Assembly (NCBI GenBank): GCA_013398615.1
Contig: VZSR01000479.1
Coordinates: 4,770,152-4,834,151, forward strand
Direction: 5' to 3'
Length of the DNA: 64,000 nt
DNA from: Brachypodius melanocephalos
Lineage: Eukaryota > Chordata > Aves > Passeriformes > Pycnonotidae
Position numbers and translations under genes: made by a program
Shown here: positions 34,031 to 49,262 of the stretch, in pieces
How the letters are laid out: each line of letters opens with the position of its first letter
Numbering within the stretch: the first letter of the stretch is position 1
The notes under the pieces: generated by a model
The model's database searches: none
What the model was told of the DNA's origin: nothing
Seen by the model: only the letters and a program-made list of their open reading frames with translations

Positions 34031-35721
34031 CTGTTTAAAAGAGGCCACTGGAAGTTATAATGCTATCAAACTCTCAAGTAACTATTTCTTAGCATTCATT
34101 GCTTTCATTTTTTCCCTTCAGCATTTGTATGTTTGAATAGTTTTTAGAATAACCACAAATAACCTTCAATGGATAAGACTGAAATAGTAAGCTGAGGGTA
34201 CAAAAAACCCCCCTTTTTTCTGTAATTTCTACTGACACCCAGCCTTCCCCACCCTCTCCCACACTTCATCCCTTTATCTAAGAGAAGCCTGATCCCTGAT
34301 GGTGAACAGACTTAAAAAAAAAAAAAAAAGAAAGAAAAAAAAAAGAAGTTAGGGAAGTAACATACAACTTAAACAGCAACAGAAAGTTTAACAGTGGGAA
34401 ATCAGTCTCTCCTGCTTTCTGGAATTTCAGATTACACAGCCAGTGCCTGTTACAGCAGCAAGGAACACAAGCACTAGCCACATGACAGCCCAAACTCTCA
34501 GCACCTCCCCAGTGTCCTTCTCTACAGCTGAGCACTAGTATTACTGGAGTGGGTAAGACAACTTGAGAGATTCAAAAAAACCTCTTTTCCTGTTGACATT
34601 CCTACCAGGCAGCTACAGAATTTGAATCTGGCTGAAGTCTGAGTCAGTACTGCAGGGGAATTTCAATTAGATAAAGGAAGTTGTATGCAACCTCAGCTAC
34701 CAAGACTAGTGAGAGTATTACAGATCTGCCAAAGCTACAAAATCCCTGGAGCACACAGACCAGCCCTCCCCTACACCTCCACAGGTGCCTCAGTTCCAAC
34801 AGCCAAGTGTCAGCCTGGGGCTTCAGTAGAGGCTTGAGGCACATTCAACCAGCACAGCTCAGGTTTTGGGCCAGCTGCTCTCACAATTACCAAGTTTTAT
34901 CCCAGGTGTGGTTATGCAGGCACAGCACAGTTGGAGCAGTGCAGTGAGGAAGATTGTGTCTGTCTCTCCCTCACCCTAAAACAGCACAAGGCACTGTGCA
35001 AGACAGTAGCTGCTGACAGACATTGACTCTGGGCTCATGACAAGCACCCAAAGGAATTTGCACAGGCTTCTGTATTAGCCACAGCACTCTGAGGGGGAAC
35101 AAGTGCACTCTGCAATACTGCACACACAGATGGATTTGTTTCTTGGAAGAATCCAACGTAAGCTGAATATTAACTACAAACATAGCCACAGAAATGACAT
35201 CACATTTTCCTCTAGAAGCGCTTTTAAACTGAGGTGCACTGTTTGTGATACAGGCTGCTGGAAAGGCTTCAGCATGTCCAAGTGTAGCAGTGGAGTATTT
35301 TATGCCCACTGACACTGTCTAACACATACCCAATATAATGCACAGCAGCACAAAGGCAGGCCCCACAACCACCTGAGCAACCAGATGTCAGGAGCAGTTG
35401 TATGCAAAGCATGGGTTTGAATGCTGATTTAGAGCAAATTCTGAATGTTTTCACAATGGTTACATCCACAATTAAGGTAATCTTGGTAAGCCTTCAAAAA
35501 TCTCTCTGGATATTTAACCATCACCCAACTTCATCTCCAAGTTGCCCACTGTGTCAGACTAGTACCCTGCATTACTCATTTTAAAAAAAACCCTTTACAT
35601 CTGTTTAATTTCAATTAACCACTGCCTCAGCGCTATAATTTCTACACTCAGTAATAAGTGACAGCAAAATCATCTAGTTCCAAATAACTAGAACCATTTG
35701 CAAACAAAAGATTAAAAGCCC
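34031..35721. other. Intergenic spacer between convergent TCF7 and SKP1
   Basis: No gene, CR1 element or promoter was recognised. An A-rich low-complexity run lies at 34312-34347. The short frames in both strands lack homology to anything I know. Confidence 0.7.
34312..34347 (+). repeat. A-rich low-complexity tract
   Basis: A long A run interrupted by GAAAG units. Confidence 0.9.
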
Positions 35722-35776
35722 TTTATTAATTTAGAAGTGAAACACCAATATTTCAAGTGAGATAAGTATGTTTATT
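35722..35776 (-). terminator. SKP1: Distal polyadenylation signals for SKP1
   Basis: Two minus-strand AATAAA hexamers (35771-35776 and 35722-35727) would give a 3' UTR of about 1.15-1.2 kb. Which is used cannot be told from sequence. Confidence 0.45.
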
Positions 35777-36228
35777 AAGGTTCATTCTACTCTAAGGTTT
35801 ATACAGAGAATGGAATGCAATACAAGCTAAGAGCACACCTCAAAGATCTACCACACAACCATCCCCTACTCCCTATAAGGGAACTGTAAAAAAAAAAGAA
35901 AAATCAGAAAACCAGTTACTGTTTAACTAGTTGCAAGTGGCTTTGTCCAAAGTTAAGCTTAATATTGCATTAGCTTTGTATGCAATAATTAAGTCCCTAC
36001 AAGCTGAAGTATACAGAGGCATGAGATTTCCTGTGGACACATGAAACCATGTTTCCAAGAGCTACATCACAAGGGTCTTTAAAACTGCCTAAAAAACAGC
36101 CACTAATGGCATGCACAGGTCAATAATATTAACTTTGGTAATGTCAGTCATTTTTGGTCAAATCTGGATTCCACTTTAAACAGTAACATGTATAAAAACA
36201 CACCCATCCTGTGCATAAAGCAACACAC

Positions 36229-36234
36229 TTTATT
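36229..36234 (-). terminator. SKP1: Proximal polyadenylation signal for SKP1
   Basis: Minus-strand AATAAA about 690 nt after the stop codon. Another lies at 36582-36587, about 335 nt after the stop. Alternative 3' UTR lengths are likely. Confidence 0.5.
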
Positions 36235-36920
36235 TGCTATCACCTAGAGGCAGGTCTTCAAGACATGGCTGAAGTATTCAAATTTAATTGTCAGGAGCTC
36301 GTTTAGTTCTAAATCACATTTTCACTAGTCTATAAGGCAAGACTAAAAGGACAAGAAAGTGGTCAAATATTTAATTCTTTTTAAATGCAGGACAAGAACC
36401 ATCTTGAAAATTATTTAAGTAACACTAACTTTTTCCCACGATGTTTTTGTAAGAAATCCAGTAACTTTTTTACATTATCTAGTTCCCCAAGACACATTCT
36501 GGTTTGTTTTTCTTTCCAAAGTTATCAATACCCTGTAGATACATGTGTTTTGCTCTTCTTGAAGGAGAAGTCATAGATGTTTTTATTTACAACAGAGTCA
36601 ATCCTTAGCACTTTAACTGGACTTCAGCAGTTTAAAAGTGTAATGAAAATGATAACCTTAAGTGCTACTTCCCATACAGAATCCACACTTAGTTCAGTTT
36701 TATTCATTGCAAAGTAAAAAGACACCCAATTACACTAGTAAAAACTCAGAGATTTAGATCTGTACTCAAAAAAAAACCACTACACATGCAAAGGGAACAA
36801 CATCCTGCTAACACAACTTCATTTGCTGCTGCATTTGTCTAATATTAACAATTATGAACAGGGCAGTGCAACTAGTATTTGGAACAATCCTTACAGTGTA
36901 AGAGTGTCAGGCACAATACT

Positions 36921-36956
36921 TCATTTCTCTTCACACCACTGGTTCTCTTTACGTAC
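36921..36956 (-). CDS. SKP1: SKP1 exon 6, C-terminal end
   Basis: On the minus strand the acceptor CTTCCAG is followed by GTACGT and the frame VRKENQWCEEK, then TGA at 36923-36921. This is the canonical SKP1 C-terminus, whose WCEEK end packs against bound F-box proteins. Phase 0 entry agrees with exon 5. Confidence 0.97.
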   Translation of the reverse strand, partial: VRKENQWCEEK

Positions 36957-37615
36957 CTGGAAGAGCAGTTTAACTGTTAGTATGTTGCAGTGAAATTTTA
37001 AGCCTTGGCTGTAAATACCCATAAGCACTCAGAATTATTTACTGCAGGGAGACAAACTTGGAGCAGCTTTAATTTTTCACACAGATTTTGCAATTATAAA
37101 GTCTGTCTGCCAAACTGGCCTGTTTATCAATGTAAGCCAGGGTTTTCATGCCTAGGTTTGATCAAATCTGAAATTTTCCAACCAAGTAAAGCAAACAGAA
37201 TAGCTTAAGTCTAAGCTGTTTGTTTCATGACATAGAATTGAAAAATAACCAAGTCTACAACTCACTGCCTTGATTGAAACCAGACATCTTGTTCTGCTTT
37301 TCCCAATTCTGCCATTTTGCAGTTGGGTCACTAGTCAAGTTTTAAGATAAGCGAGTTTGTTACTAGAAAACCCAAACTTACCTTTCCAGCCACATGCAGC
37401 AATACATCTTCAGTGTTCCTACTACAATCCCAAACCAGCAAACTAAGACTGCCACAAACAATCCTACGTGCTTTCTTATTAGACATGCTGGAGCCAGAAA
37501 AATCAAAACACTTTGTTTTGACCTTTTCAGGTAATAGGCTGCAAGCATGGTAAGACACCAAGAAGTCTTCTGCTAGTAGCACCCCAATTATGAGGAGCTG
37601 ATGCATTAGTTTACA

Positions 37616-37621
37616 TTTATT
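37616..37621 (-). terminator. SKP1: Candidate intronic poly(A) signal in SKP1 intron 5
   Basis: Minus-strand AATAAA about 100 nt past the exon 5 donor. A transcript ending here would end the protein at ...EEEEAQVI. Human SKP1 has, to my knowledge, an isoform that departs at this same point. Confidence 0.35.
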
Positions 37622-37723
37622 GGTAATAAAAGTCTGTTGCATCACAAACTGAGTTATAATGCACCACACAGCAATTCAGCACAAACAGCCAGCTAAATTA
37701 TAATTAAACCCAGATCAAATTAC

Positions 37724-37864
37724 CTGTGCTTCTTCCTCTTCAGTGAAGTCATTCTTAATATTGAATGTCTTGCGAATTTCTTCTGGAGTTTTCCCCTTGA
37801 TCATGTTTGCCACTGTCTTGCATGTGACATCCAGCAAACCTTTGATGTCCAAGTAATTTGCAGC
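37724..37864 (-). CDS. SKP1: SKP1 exon 5, F-box-binding helices
   Basis: 141 bp, exactly 47 codons, from AANYLDIKGLLDVTCKTVAN through MIKGKTPEEIRKTFNIKNDF to TEEEEAQ. The acceptor is CTTCTACAG and the donor GTAATTT. This is the SKP1-family dimerisation/F-box-binding region. Reading past the donor adds only Val-Ile before TGA. Confidence 0.98.
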
Positions 37865-38465
37865 CTGTAGAAGAGTTTTCAGATTTAAAGCCCCCTTATC
37901 AATATTCTGCCTCCGTAGATGCACTTACCAAAGTTAAGTTTACACTGAAATTTTACAATACTGTATGCAAACAGATCATCTCCACTTTGAGAAGATTCTA
38001 GCTAGAACCTTCAAGGGATCTAAAACTTGCTTGCCAAACAGAAGGTAGTTGTTTGTACCATGAAAAACACTCCTCCTGCTCTGCCTTTTAAAAATAGCTT
38101 TCAGAAGTCTGCAAACATCCAACATCTTCAGTTGCAGTACTGTTAACTAGCCAAGGCAGGTAATGTCGGCTCACAGGTCCATTCAAGGTACAAATTTAAG
38201 AGTCAAAGTTAGATTTTCATTTTTATGCAGATCTCCAGAACTCTATAACTAGCAATAAGCCCACAGCTTGGACTTGAGAGCCACAATAAAAGATAATGCT
38301 ATTTACAAAAGCATTTTGATTGATGAGTGAGTATAGATTAATGCCAGCATTAGCCTAACAAGCATTCCAACACCCTCAGCAATTTCATCCAATATTTACC
38401 AGAACCACCTGCCCTCCCCACATGCCCCCTTTCCAATGAAAAAGTAACTCAAGAAGCATAAAGGC

Positions 38466-38535
38466 TTTATTTCTCAAGTGCATAGCAGAGCTTCACTTCA
38501 TAGGCACAGCCTTTGCACTTCTTGAGGACACTCAC
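38466..38535 (-). other. SKP1: Read-through extension of SKP1 exon 4 with AATAAA
   Basis: Past the exon 4 donor the frame stays open for 22 codons (VSVLKKCKGCAYEVKLCYAL then EK) to TAA at 38469-38467. A minus-strand AATAAA at 38466-38471 overlaps that stop, and GT-rich sequence follows. A 127-residue SKP1 lacking the F-box-binding helices could result. Confidence 0.35.
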
Positions 38536-38679
38536 CAGGATAAGTTCAAAAAGTGTTCCTTGGTCTACTTTCAGAAACTCTTGATCCCACACAGGGATGT
38601 CATCTGTTCTCTTTTCTTTGTTCTCATCATCCTCAGGAGGGGGTGGATCATCCTTGTGATGGGTGCACCACTGAATCAC
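38536..38679 (-). CDS. SKP1: SKP1 exon 4, BTB/POZ-like core and acidic loop
   Basis: 144 bp, exactly 48 codons. The acceptor GTAATTAG is followed by GTGATTCAG, so the first residue is Val in VIQWCTHHKDDPPPPEDDEN. The exon continues KEKRTDDIPVWDQEFLKVDQ to GTLFELIL at donor GTGAGTG. DDPPPPEDDENKEKR is the disordered acidic loop; the rest contacts CUL1. Confidence 0.98.
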
Positions 38680-42306
<3,627 letters not shown>

Positions 42307-44868
42307 CTACAAGAGAAGGACAGTTATTTCCACACAATATTCAGCAGATGTTACGAGTTCAGCTGACTCAAAGATGTTCATCACCTTTACTGCTGAAATT
42401 GTTTCTTCCCAACAGCAGATAGCCCAATGCCACTTAAGATGCACTCAGTGGAAATCCTTGAATCAACAGCCCTAAATTCATTAATCCTCGTGCTTAAGAA
42501 ACAAGGACTGACTGAAGTCTAACATGATTTATGAGCTTTTTTCTTGAATTTGAAAGCATAAAATACACAGATTAGTCAATAGTGCCTTTTTTTTCCCAGT
42601 ACAACACTATAGCTATCTCTGAAAAAAAATTTCAACATTTCCAAAACACCGCTTGCCTTTAAATCCAAACTTCGACTGCTCAAACAGTGTCAGATCTCTA
42701 AAGCAGTTTTCAAATTATAGCCTCTGGAACAGAATCATAACATTGAGGTTGGAAGAAATTCCCCTAGACAGAGTCTAGTCCAGCCTCCCTTGCTCCAAAC
42801 AGAGTTAAACAGCCCAAGGCTTTCCTCCAGAAAAGTGTTTGGTTTTCTGAATAGATAAAAAAGCAATAAACTCCTACAAGGAAGGCCTTCAAAGCAGGAA
42901 GCAACATCAGTACTTTGTTAGCATCTGATATGACCATGCATTTTAACCAAGTTTCTCAAACAAACTGTAGTAAGACCTACAATAAAGAGGCAACAGGCTT
43001 GAAAAATGTCATTACCAGAAACAGAATCAAATCTTACAAAAAAAAAGCATCATTCCACATATCTAACAGCTCAAACCCAGAAGTAAAGCACATGACACAG
43101 CAGCCAGGAGATTACAACTTCTGCCTGAAACTACACAGACTGTGGGGGGTATCACTGCACTTGAGCCAACTAAAGGACACTATAAACACAACTGTCCAGC
43201 CACATAAATTTTGTAAGTTTGCTCTCAACCAGCTAGTAGGATGTGTTGTAAGTTCCTTCACCACGCAAAATATTTGCTGGCAGCAAACCACTGCAACGGG
43301 TTCCTTTTTTTTTTTTTTGGTCATCGAGTACCTGCTTCAAGATCACTGAAGCATGTGTTTGTACAGCCGGCAACTACTGTGAACAGCTCTAAGAACAAAA
43401 AATTTTAATTTCAATTAAATTTCAAATGATCTTCCCCCATCGAACTTACAAGCTTCACACACTAGTTCCTCACAGTAGTACTTGAGCTACCAACAGTTAA
43501 TTAACTGGACCACTTGCAGCAAACTTGCATTACCTCCTTCTGAAAGCTCATCAGTGTGGCTGAGCCTGACAGCCCTGTGCAAACCCAGGCCAAGGAAGGC
43601 TCGGCCAACACGTGTTATTAAGCAGCTCACACCAGCCCCGAGTCCTCATTGCTTTAATTTCCATTTGGCAGTGAGCAGCCAGTTAATGTTTACACAGCAA
43701 TGTAACCCTATATGACAGTGCTACTTCTAATTAAGATGAGTGTTCTGGGGGAACACAGTCATGATTGTTCCAAAGGTACAAGTGTGTATATATATACATA
43801 CACACAGAGATGCACAAACCCAAAATCTGGATTAAAGCATGGTTCTGGGTTAGCAGTTTGAATGATGTTCTGGGGAAACTGCTGTAGGCACACATTTTAA
43901 ATTTAATGCATCTGTTCTTGCACTGACTGCCTAGGAGCACTCCAGAACAAACCCAGCTCCATCGTCAGCCTCCCTGTGCCTGGGCTTACATAATGCTGCA
44001 CAGCAGAGCCGGCCAGGAAGGGATGCTGCCTTAGCCAGGGGAGCCCCTGCAAAGATATTTCCCTCCTATCACCCCAACCCGCTTCTAACAAGACCTTTAG
44101 TTATTGCTGAGGGTCTGAAACAGGTAAAATGAAGTTAAACTACTGATCCTTGACATTAGAATTTTATCCAAATTTCCTTTTTTTTAATACCACAGAACTC
44201 AAGTGTCCTAGAAAACAAGCGGAAAAAAATTTAGCAAGCTGCAGTATAGCTCTGGCAGGTGACAGTCCCTGGGCAGCAGCACCACTGAGTGACTAAGCAA
44301 ACCAGTCCTATAAGCTTTATTCGACAACAGCATAACAGACTAGGAATCAAACCTGAATTACAGAGCTAATTTACATTTCTAAGCCTGAAACGCCGAGCTC
44401 ATCCACCTACAGCTGCGCCTCCCAGCGCCATTTCGGATGGATGCCCGCTGCTCCCCCCTCGCCTCCCCCGTCAGCGCCGGTAACCAAGAGCCAGGTAACG
44501 AACGCACACCTGAGGCGCGGCCTCTCCGGGATACGGGGGGAGGGCCGGGGGAGCCAGGAGGGGGAGGCACCGCCGCCCGGGAGCCGCGGGGGGGAGGCTC
44601 GGTCTGCTCGGAGACTTCACTCACCACCCCCGCGGGCAACGCTCCCCCCACCGCCCCCGCGGGAGCTTCACTCCCGCACGGCCCGGGAGGGCTCGGCCTC
44701 AACGAAACCCGGGAGCTCCATCTCTGCACGGCCCAGGAGCGCTCGCTTTCCGCCCGCCCCGGCCCCTGCGGTCACCCCACGGCCTCCGGGCCCTCCGTCC
44801 GCGGCAGGCCAGGCCCGCAGCCCCCACACCGCTCCTACTACTGCCCCCGCCCCCCGCTCGGGCCTCAC
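42307..44868 (-). other. SKP1: SKP1 intron 1
   Basis: 2.6-kb intron holding one CR1 fragment. Its first part lies inside the CpG island. A YY1-like GCCAT core occurs at 44427-44431. The open frames near 44.4-45.2 kb on either strand are GC-driven shadows. Confidence 0.75.
42730..42850 (-). mobile_element. CR1-like LINE 3'-end fragment
   Basis: 'AGAATCATAACATTGAGGTTGGAAG' followed by 'GTCTAGTCCAGCCTCCCTTGCTC' is the antisense of a CR1 3' terminus, diverged. Confidence 0.75.
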
Positions 44869-44920
44869 CGTCAGGCGGCGGCGGCTCCGCGAACGGACCG
44901 TGAGGAGGCGGTGGCGGCGC
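44869..44920 (-). other. SKP1: SKP1 exon 1, non-coding (5' UTR)
   Basis: The donor GTGAGG follows ...CCGCCTGACG at 44869 on the minus strand. The 5' edge is inferred as about 30 nt downstream of the TATA-like box. The exon is wholly non-coding, because the ATG is the first codon of exon 2. Confidence 0.65.
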
Positions 44921-44941
44921 TGGGGCCCGACTGCGGCGGCG

Positions 44942-44950
44942 TTCTTATAG
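44942..44950 (-). promoter_or_regulatory. SKP1: TATA-like box of the SKP1 promoter
   Basis: The minus strand reads CTATAAGAAC within very GC-rich DNA. It is correctly spaced from the inferred exon 1. A TATA-like element in a CpG-island housekeeping promoter is less common but not rare. Confidence 0.5.
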
Positions 44951-45624
44951 CGGGCGGGGGCGGTGGAAGGACCCGCCCCTCGCCGCCTCGCAACACACGG
45001 GCTGCCCGCCGCGAACGCCTGAGCAAAACACCGCACCGCGGCTCCCAAACGGTGAAAACCGAAAGTCGCGCCGCCTTCCGCGAGGTGCGGAGGGGCAGCG
45101 GAGCCGGATCGAGTTTGACGAGAGGGAGCAGCCGGTGGAGGGTTCTTCAGGCAGCGACGGAGTCGCGCCAGGAGCCGCACAATAGACGGAGGCCAGGGCC
45201 CCTCCCCGCGGCCTGAGGCGCCGCCGCGGGCCCGGTCCGGCCGCGGTGGGGAGGGAACGGCCCTGTGGGGTCCGGGCGACCCCTGAGGGCTGCGCGGGGC
45301 TCCCGTGACGGCGGAGGGCGCCGGTATCCGGGAGCTGGCTCGGTGCCCTCCAGCGGGCCCGGCTGGCAGGTCGTGTGGTGAAATCAGTCGTTCAGGGTAA
45401 CCCGGGCTCATCCCAGAGCGCCCACGGTGCGGGTTTTACTTCACGGGGCCGGGGTTAAGCGGGGTAGTTCAGCGAGTATCTGTGGAGGCTTCCCGCAAGT
45501 AAACACGGTGAAAACCTGTCGTCAGGGGTTGCTCCAGCGGCAGACATTTTAGCCGAAAAACAACGTTGAACAACCGGGTAGTTTAAAATTGTTCCAACAT
45601 CAGACATCCGTCCTCAAGTAGAAG

Positions 45625-45680
45625 GGGTGGGGCAGCCACAGCTTGTCTGGGCAACCTGTGCCGGTATCTATCTCACATAA
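45625..45680 (-). mobile_element. Short CR1 fragment
   Basis: 'GGGGCAGCCACAGCTTGTCTGG' followed by 'GCAACCTGTGCCGG' is a short antisense CR1 piece. Confidence 0.65.
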
Positions 45681-45889
45681 CAAGTGAAACCACAATTAGA
45701 AAAGTATTTAATATTAAATACCTTGTTGGTTGGGGCTGGTTCTCTGGAGAGATGGAAGACTCAGATTCTCAGCCAGGAAGCACCTCCTAGAGCTCAGCTG
45801 ATAGCCAGGCTGTTCTACATCAGAGCACATCACTTAGAATAGGCTTCTCTGTAAATTCCAAAGAACTGTTGGAGGTGGCTGCCTGACTT

Positions 45890-46040
45890 GGGAGGCTTGT
45901 TTGATGGGCTTTAGGATGCTGAGCAGCTTATGAGTCAGAGTGGACTTGAATACAACTCTGAGCAACCTGATCTGACTTTGCAGGTGGATCCAGGCCACCT
46001 CTGTGGTTCCTTCCAGCCTGGATTACTGTGTGCTTCTGAA
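45890..46040 (+). mobile_element. Probable CR1-like fragment
   Basis: 'GGACTTGAATACAACTCTGAGC', 'AACCTGATCTGACTTTGCAG' and 'GGTTCCTTCCAGCCTGGATT' resemble a sense CR1 3' region. It is divergent. Confidence 0.5.
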
Positions 46041-48191
46041 ATGTGTGCTGTCCTGAATGCTTCCGAACAGCCAGAGGGGCCAGGTGATGCTTGACAGCGG
46101 ACTTGGACACTAACAGAAATTCCTCAGAGATCCTGGTATTGATAACCACATAAGCTCTTTGTTCACCATTGAATGGGACCTAATTTTCATTTTTAATTTA
46201 TATTTTTCTCTATATAGAGAGTGTGAAGTCTCCAGACTACATCTAACATGACTTTTTGATTGTACCAACATCACATTTACCTTTCTTCCTCAGTCACACC
46301 ATCTCATACTCCAGTGCTGAGAACCATATTCAGTGCACTAGAACCCACTGCTTTTATTTTCCTTAAATTATTAATTTTTATTTATATTAAAACTTGGTTT
46401 AGAGAATCAGACAATAACAGAAGGTGACCAATGGAAAACATATCTACAAATTCTAAATTTCGTTTTCCAATGTTGCCAAAGACCAAGGTTTCTGATTTGG
46501 CTCGTGACCAGCAAGCACAAGCTCACAGACTGCAAATCAGGCTCAGCAAAGGGGGGATGGGGTTTGCTCTCAACCCAAGGCAAATCTAGTGGAATCTAGA
46601 AAATCAGGCAGAAAGCTAAATTCCATGCTAAATTATAGGTGTGGATACATTTAATTCAAAATCATACTTTTGATGAGCTTTATATTTGGTACAGTTCTCT
46701 ACAGCTTTCCAAAGGAGAAAATTCCATCCTCAGTAGGCTTTGAATTCTACTGATTCGTTGAATTAGAAGTCTGGGAAAGTCAAAACAGCAAAAACACCCC
46801 ACACCCCAAAAAGAGGCAGATGGCTGTCACAGATATGCTGCAATCACATGACAGCACCTCCCACTGTGCCCCACATATCGTACAATGAACCTCCCCAGCC
46901 AGTCCAGATGCTTCCCGTTATCTGTTGTGAAAAGGCAGCTGCTGCAGCGGCGATAGCTCGAATCCAGTGAGTCAGTCAGTATTATTGGCACAAAACCCTA
47001 TCCCTGCCTAAAGCTGCAAGGCAAAGAACAAGATTGCTTAAAAAAGGGGTGGCCCAATTTTAATTGTTCTGCACGTAGGTAATGACTGCACTGCAAATAA
47101 TCCTAAAGCTGAGCATTGCTTCCCTGAGTGCAGAGAATCACACCATGTATCAGCCACAGGTAAATCACAATTAAGTGCCTTTGACAACTGAGAACATGGA
47201 GGATGAAGGGAGCAGCTCAATACCAAAGCAAATACCTGAAAAGATTGGAGCAACTGAGCTTGATTTAACACTTAATCAGATCCAGAAGAGCTTTGACCTA
47301 CATACTCACAGCATCCCAGGGCTGCAGGCACAGCCAGTTGAGCAGCCACACAGCCGCAGGGGAGGAAGGTTTAACATGCTGAACATGAGGGAGCAGCCTC
47401 CTGGACACAGCCCTGCATCTGCTCCACAGCCACAGATTCCCTTCTTGGAGGTTTCTCTCAGGCAAAAATTAATGTGCCCCCCACTCTACAGAGCACCTTG
47501 CATTCTACTTTGACGGAGAAACAGGATTTTTTTAGCTGCTGGTGGCGATTTGGAGACTATGGAGATAACACACTGATTATTTTTCAATACAAATGTGATG
47601 TGGGATTGTCAAAGTCTAATGACAGTCAGGCTTGAAAGGTCAGCTTTGCTCCATCGACAAGTTGGAAAAAATCCATGGAACTCATCCTGGATTCACTGAA
47701 CCAGGGAGAGCAAGTGAGAGAGAGAGCCAGGTATGACCATGGAGTCTGAAAAAGAACCTAATCTAATGTAGGGAAGAGTGAGACTTGCTGCAAAAATCAT
47801 CCTTTTTTTTCCCTGAAATACAAAAGACAAGGAACATTTTTAAAACAAGCACCCACATCAAGTTTGAAAATAATTGAGCTGAATGGTTCAGTGTAAAACC
47901 AGAAAACATCAGAATTATTCACATGAGAGAGATGGTAGAAAGACACAGCCGAGCTCAAAGGCCCGGGCCAGTGTTTTTTAAAGCAGTCTTGGAACAATGC
48001 AGCAGCAGAAGAGGAAAATTCTTGTTCTCAGTACAAGTCTGAAACAGCTGATTATATAAAAAGCTAATTATTGCATTTCCACTTCATCAAAATTTGTATT
48101 AAAGCAGCATCCTTGAAAAGGTGTCACTTTTCATACAAGTTGTACCCCAGCAGTGCAAGTTGGTGGGTGGCGCTTGGGTCAGAGTCCAGTC

Positions 48192-48690
48192 AGAGAATCA
48201 GAGAATCCTAGAATGGTTGGCAGGGACCTTAAAGCTCAGCCAATTCCAACCGTCTGCTGTGGACTAGACCAGGTTGCTCAAGGTCCCATCCAACCTGGGG
48301 CTGTGAACACTTCCAGGGATGGGGCAGCCACAGCTTCTCTGGGCTACCTGTGCCAGGGCCTCACCATGCTCATAGGCAAGGATTTCTTCCCAACATCCAG
48401 TCTGGTCTTGCTCTCTCGGTTTAAAGCCATTCTCCATTGTCCTGTCACTCCAGGCCCCTGCCCCAAGGCCCTCTCCAGTTCTTTTGTAGCCCCTTTAGGC
48501 ACTGGAAGGGGTTCTCCGGTCTCCCCCAGAGCCTTCTCCAGATGAAAACCCCCAGCTCTCCCAGCCTGGCTCCAGAGCAGAGGGGCTCCAGGCCCCAGAG
48601 CATTTCCATGGCTTCCTCTGGTCTTGATCCAGCAGGTCCACATCCTTCTGATATTGGGGATCCCAGAGCTAGACAGCACGGCAGGTAGGG
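48192..48690 (-). mobile_element. CR1 LINE, longest fragment in the window
   Basis: About 500 bp antisense: 'GAATCCTAGAATGGTTGGCAG' (3' end), 'GGGGCAGCCACAGCTTCTCTG', 'AAGGATTTCTTCCCAACATC', 'CATTGTCCTGTCACTCCAGG', 'AGCTCTCCCAGCCTGGCTCC', 'TTGGGGATCCCAGAGCTAGA'. It reaches into sequence just downstream of the CR1 reverse-transcriptase frame. No intact frame remains. Confidence 0.92.
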
Positions 48691-49084
48691 ATTCTAAGAG
48701 CAGAGTAGACACCAATGGACTGACAAAACCCAAGAACTAAATCCTGTCAAGTAGACACAAAGATTTTTTTAATCAGCATCTATTTCTTCCTCTTAACAGC
48801 ACTCCCATTCCTCTTACATAACAGTGGGGATTTGAGATAGTTTAAAAATCTAAAGATGAAGAGGAGGAAGACTGAAAATAGAAATACCTACCTCAAACCT
48901 ATTTGCAGCGCCTATTTCCTATTCTCACCCTCACTCCACCTCCCCATCTTTAAACAGTGATTTTTGTACCAGTTCTGCCCTGACATCCTCTGAAATCATC
49001 TGGAGAAGCCAAGCCCGGATCCTCTGGCTGCTGAGGGTGACAGTCGCCCACCTTCAGCCACATTAGAGCCAGTGCATGTCAGCC

Positions 49085-49262
49085 TTGTGGCAGCAGAGCA
49101 GCTCCCGGCGCTGCCGGGTCACGACGCTTGTCCCGACCGGCGGGGCAGAACCACGCGGTGGCGCCGGGGCTCGCTCCGAGGGACGGGAGCCGTCAGCGAG
49201 CTCAGCCCCAGAGAGATGCGCTCGCGGGCATTCCAAGAAAATGAAAAGCGCAGACCTTCTGT
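49085..49262 (+). promoter_or_regulatory. Isolated CpG-rich patch with a downstream splice-donor match
   Basis: About 170 bp of CG-rich sequence sits alone in AT-rich intergenic DNA and ends at ...ACCTTCT|GTAAGTGG, a good 5' splice-site match at 49261. It may be an orphan promoter or first exon of a non-coding transcript. No coding assignment is made. Confidence 0.35.

Larger units (their letters stand above)
44400..45440. promoter_or_regulatory. SKP1: CpG island over the SKP1 promoter
   Basis: About 1 kb of dense CG dinucleotides flanked by AT-rich DNA, centred on SKP1 exon 1. It marks the housekeeping promoter. The reading frames up to 259 codons inside it have no recognisable homology and reflect the absence of AT-rich stop codons. 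Confidence 0.9.

Noticed and set aside
44437..45216. 259-codon + strand frame and 247-codon - strand frame near SKP1 exon 1
   Set aside because: They lie in a CpG island where stop codons are rare, overlap the SKP1 promoter, and show no recognisable domain.
47175..47513. 112-codon + strand frame in the SKP1-PPP2CA spacer
   Set aside because: No homology recognised, ordinary composition, no promoter or splice signals; chance frame most likely.
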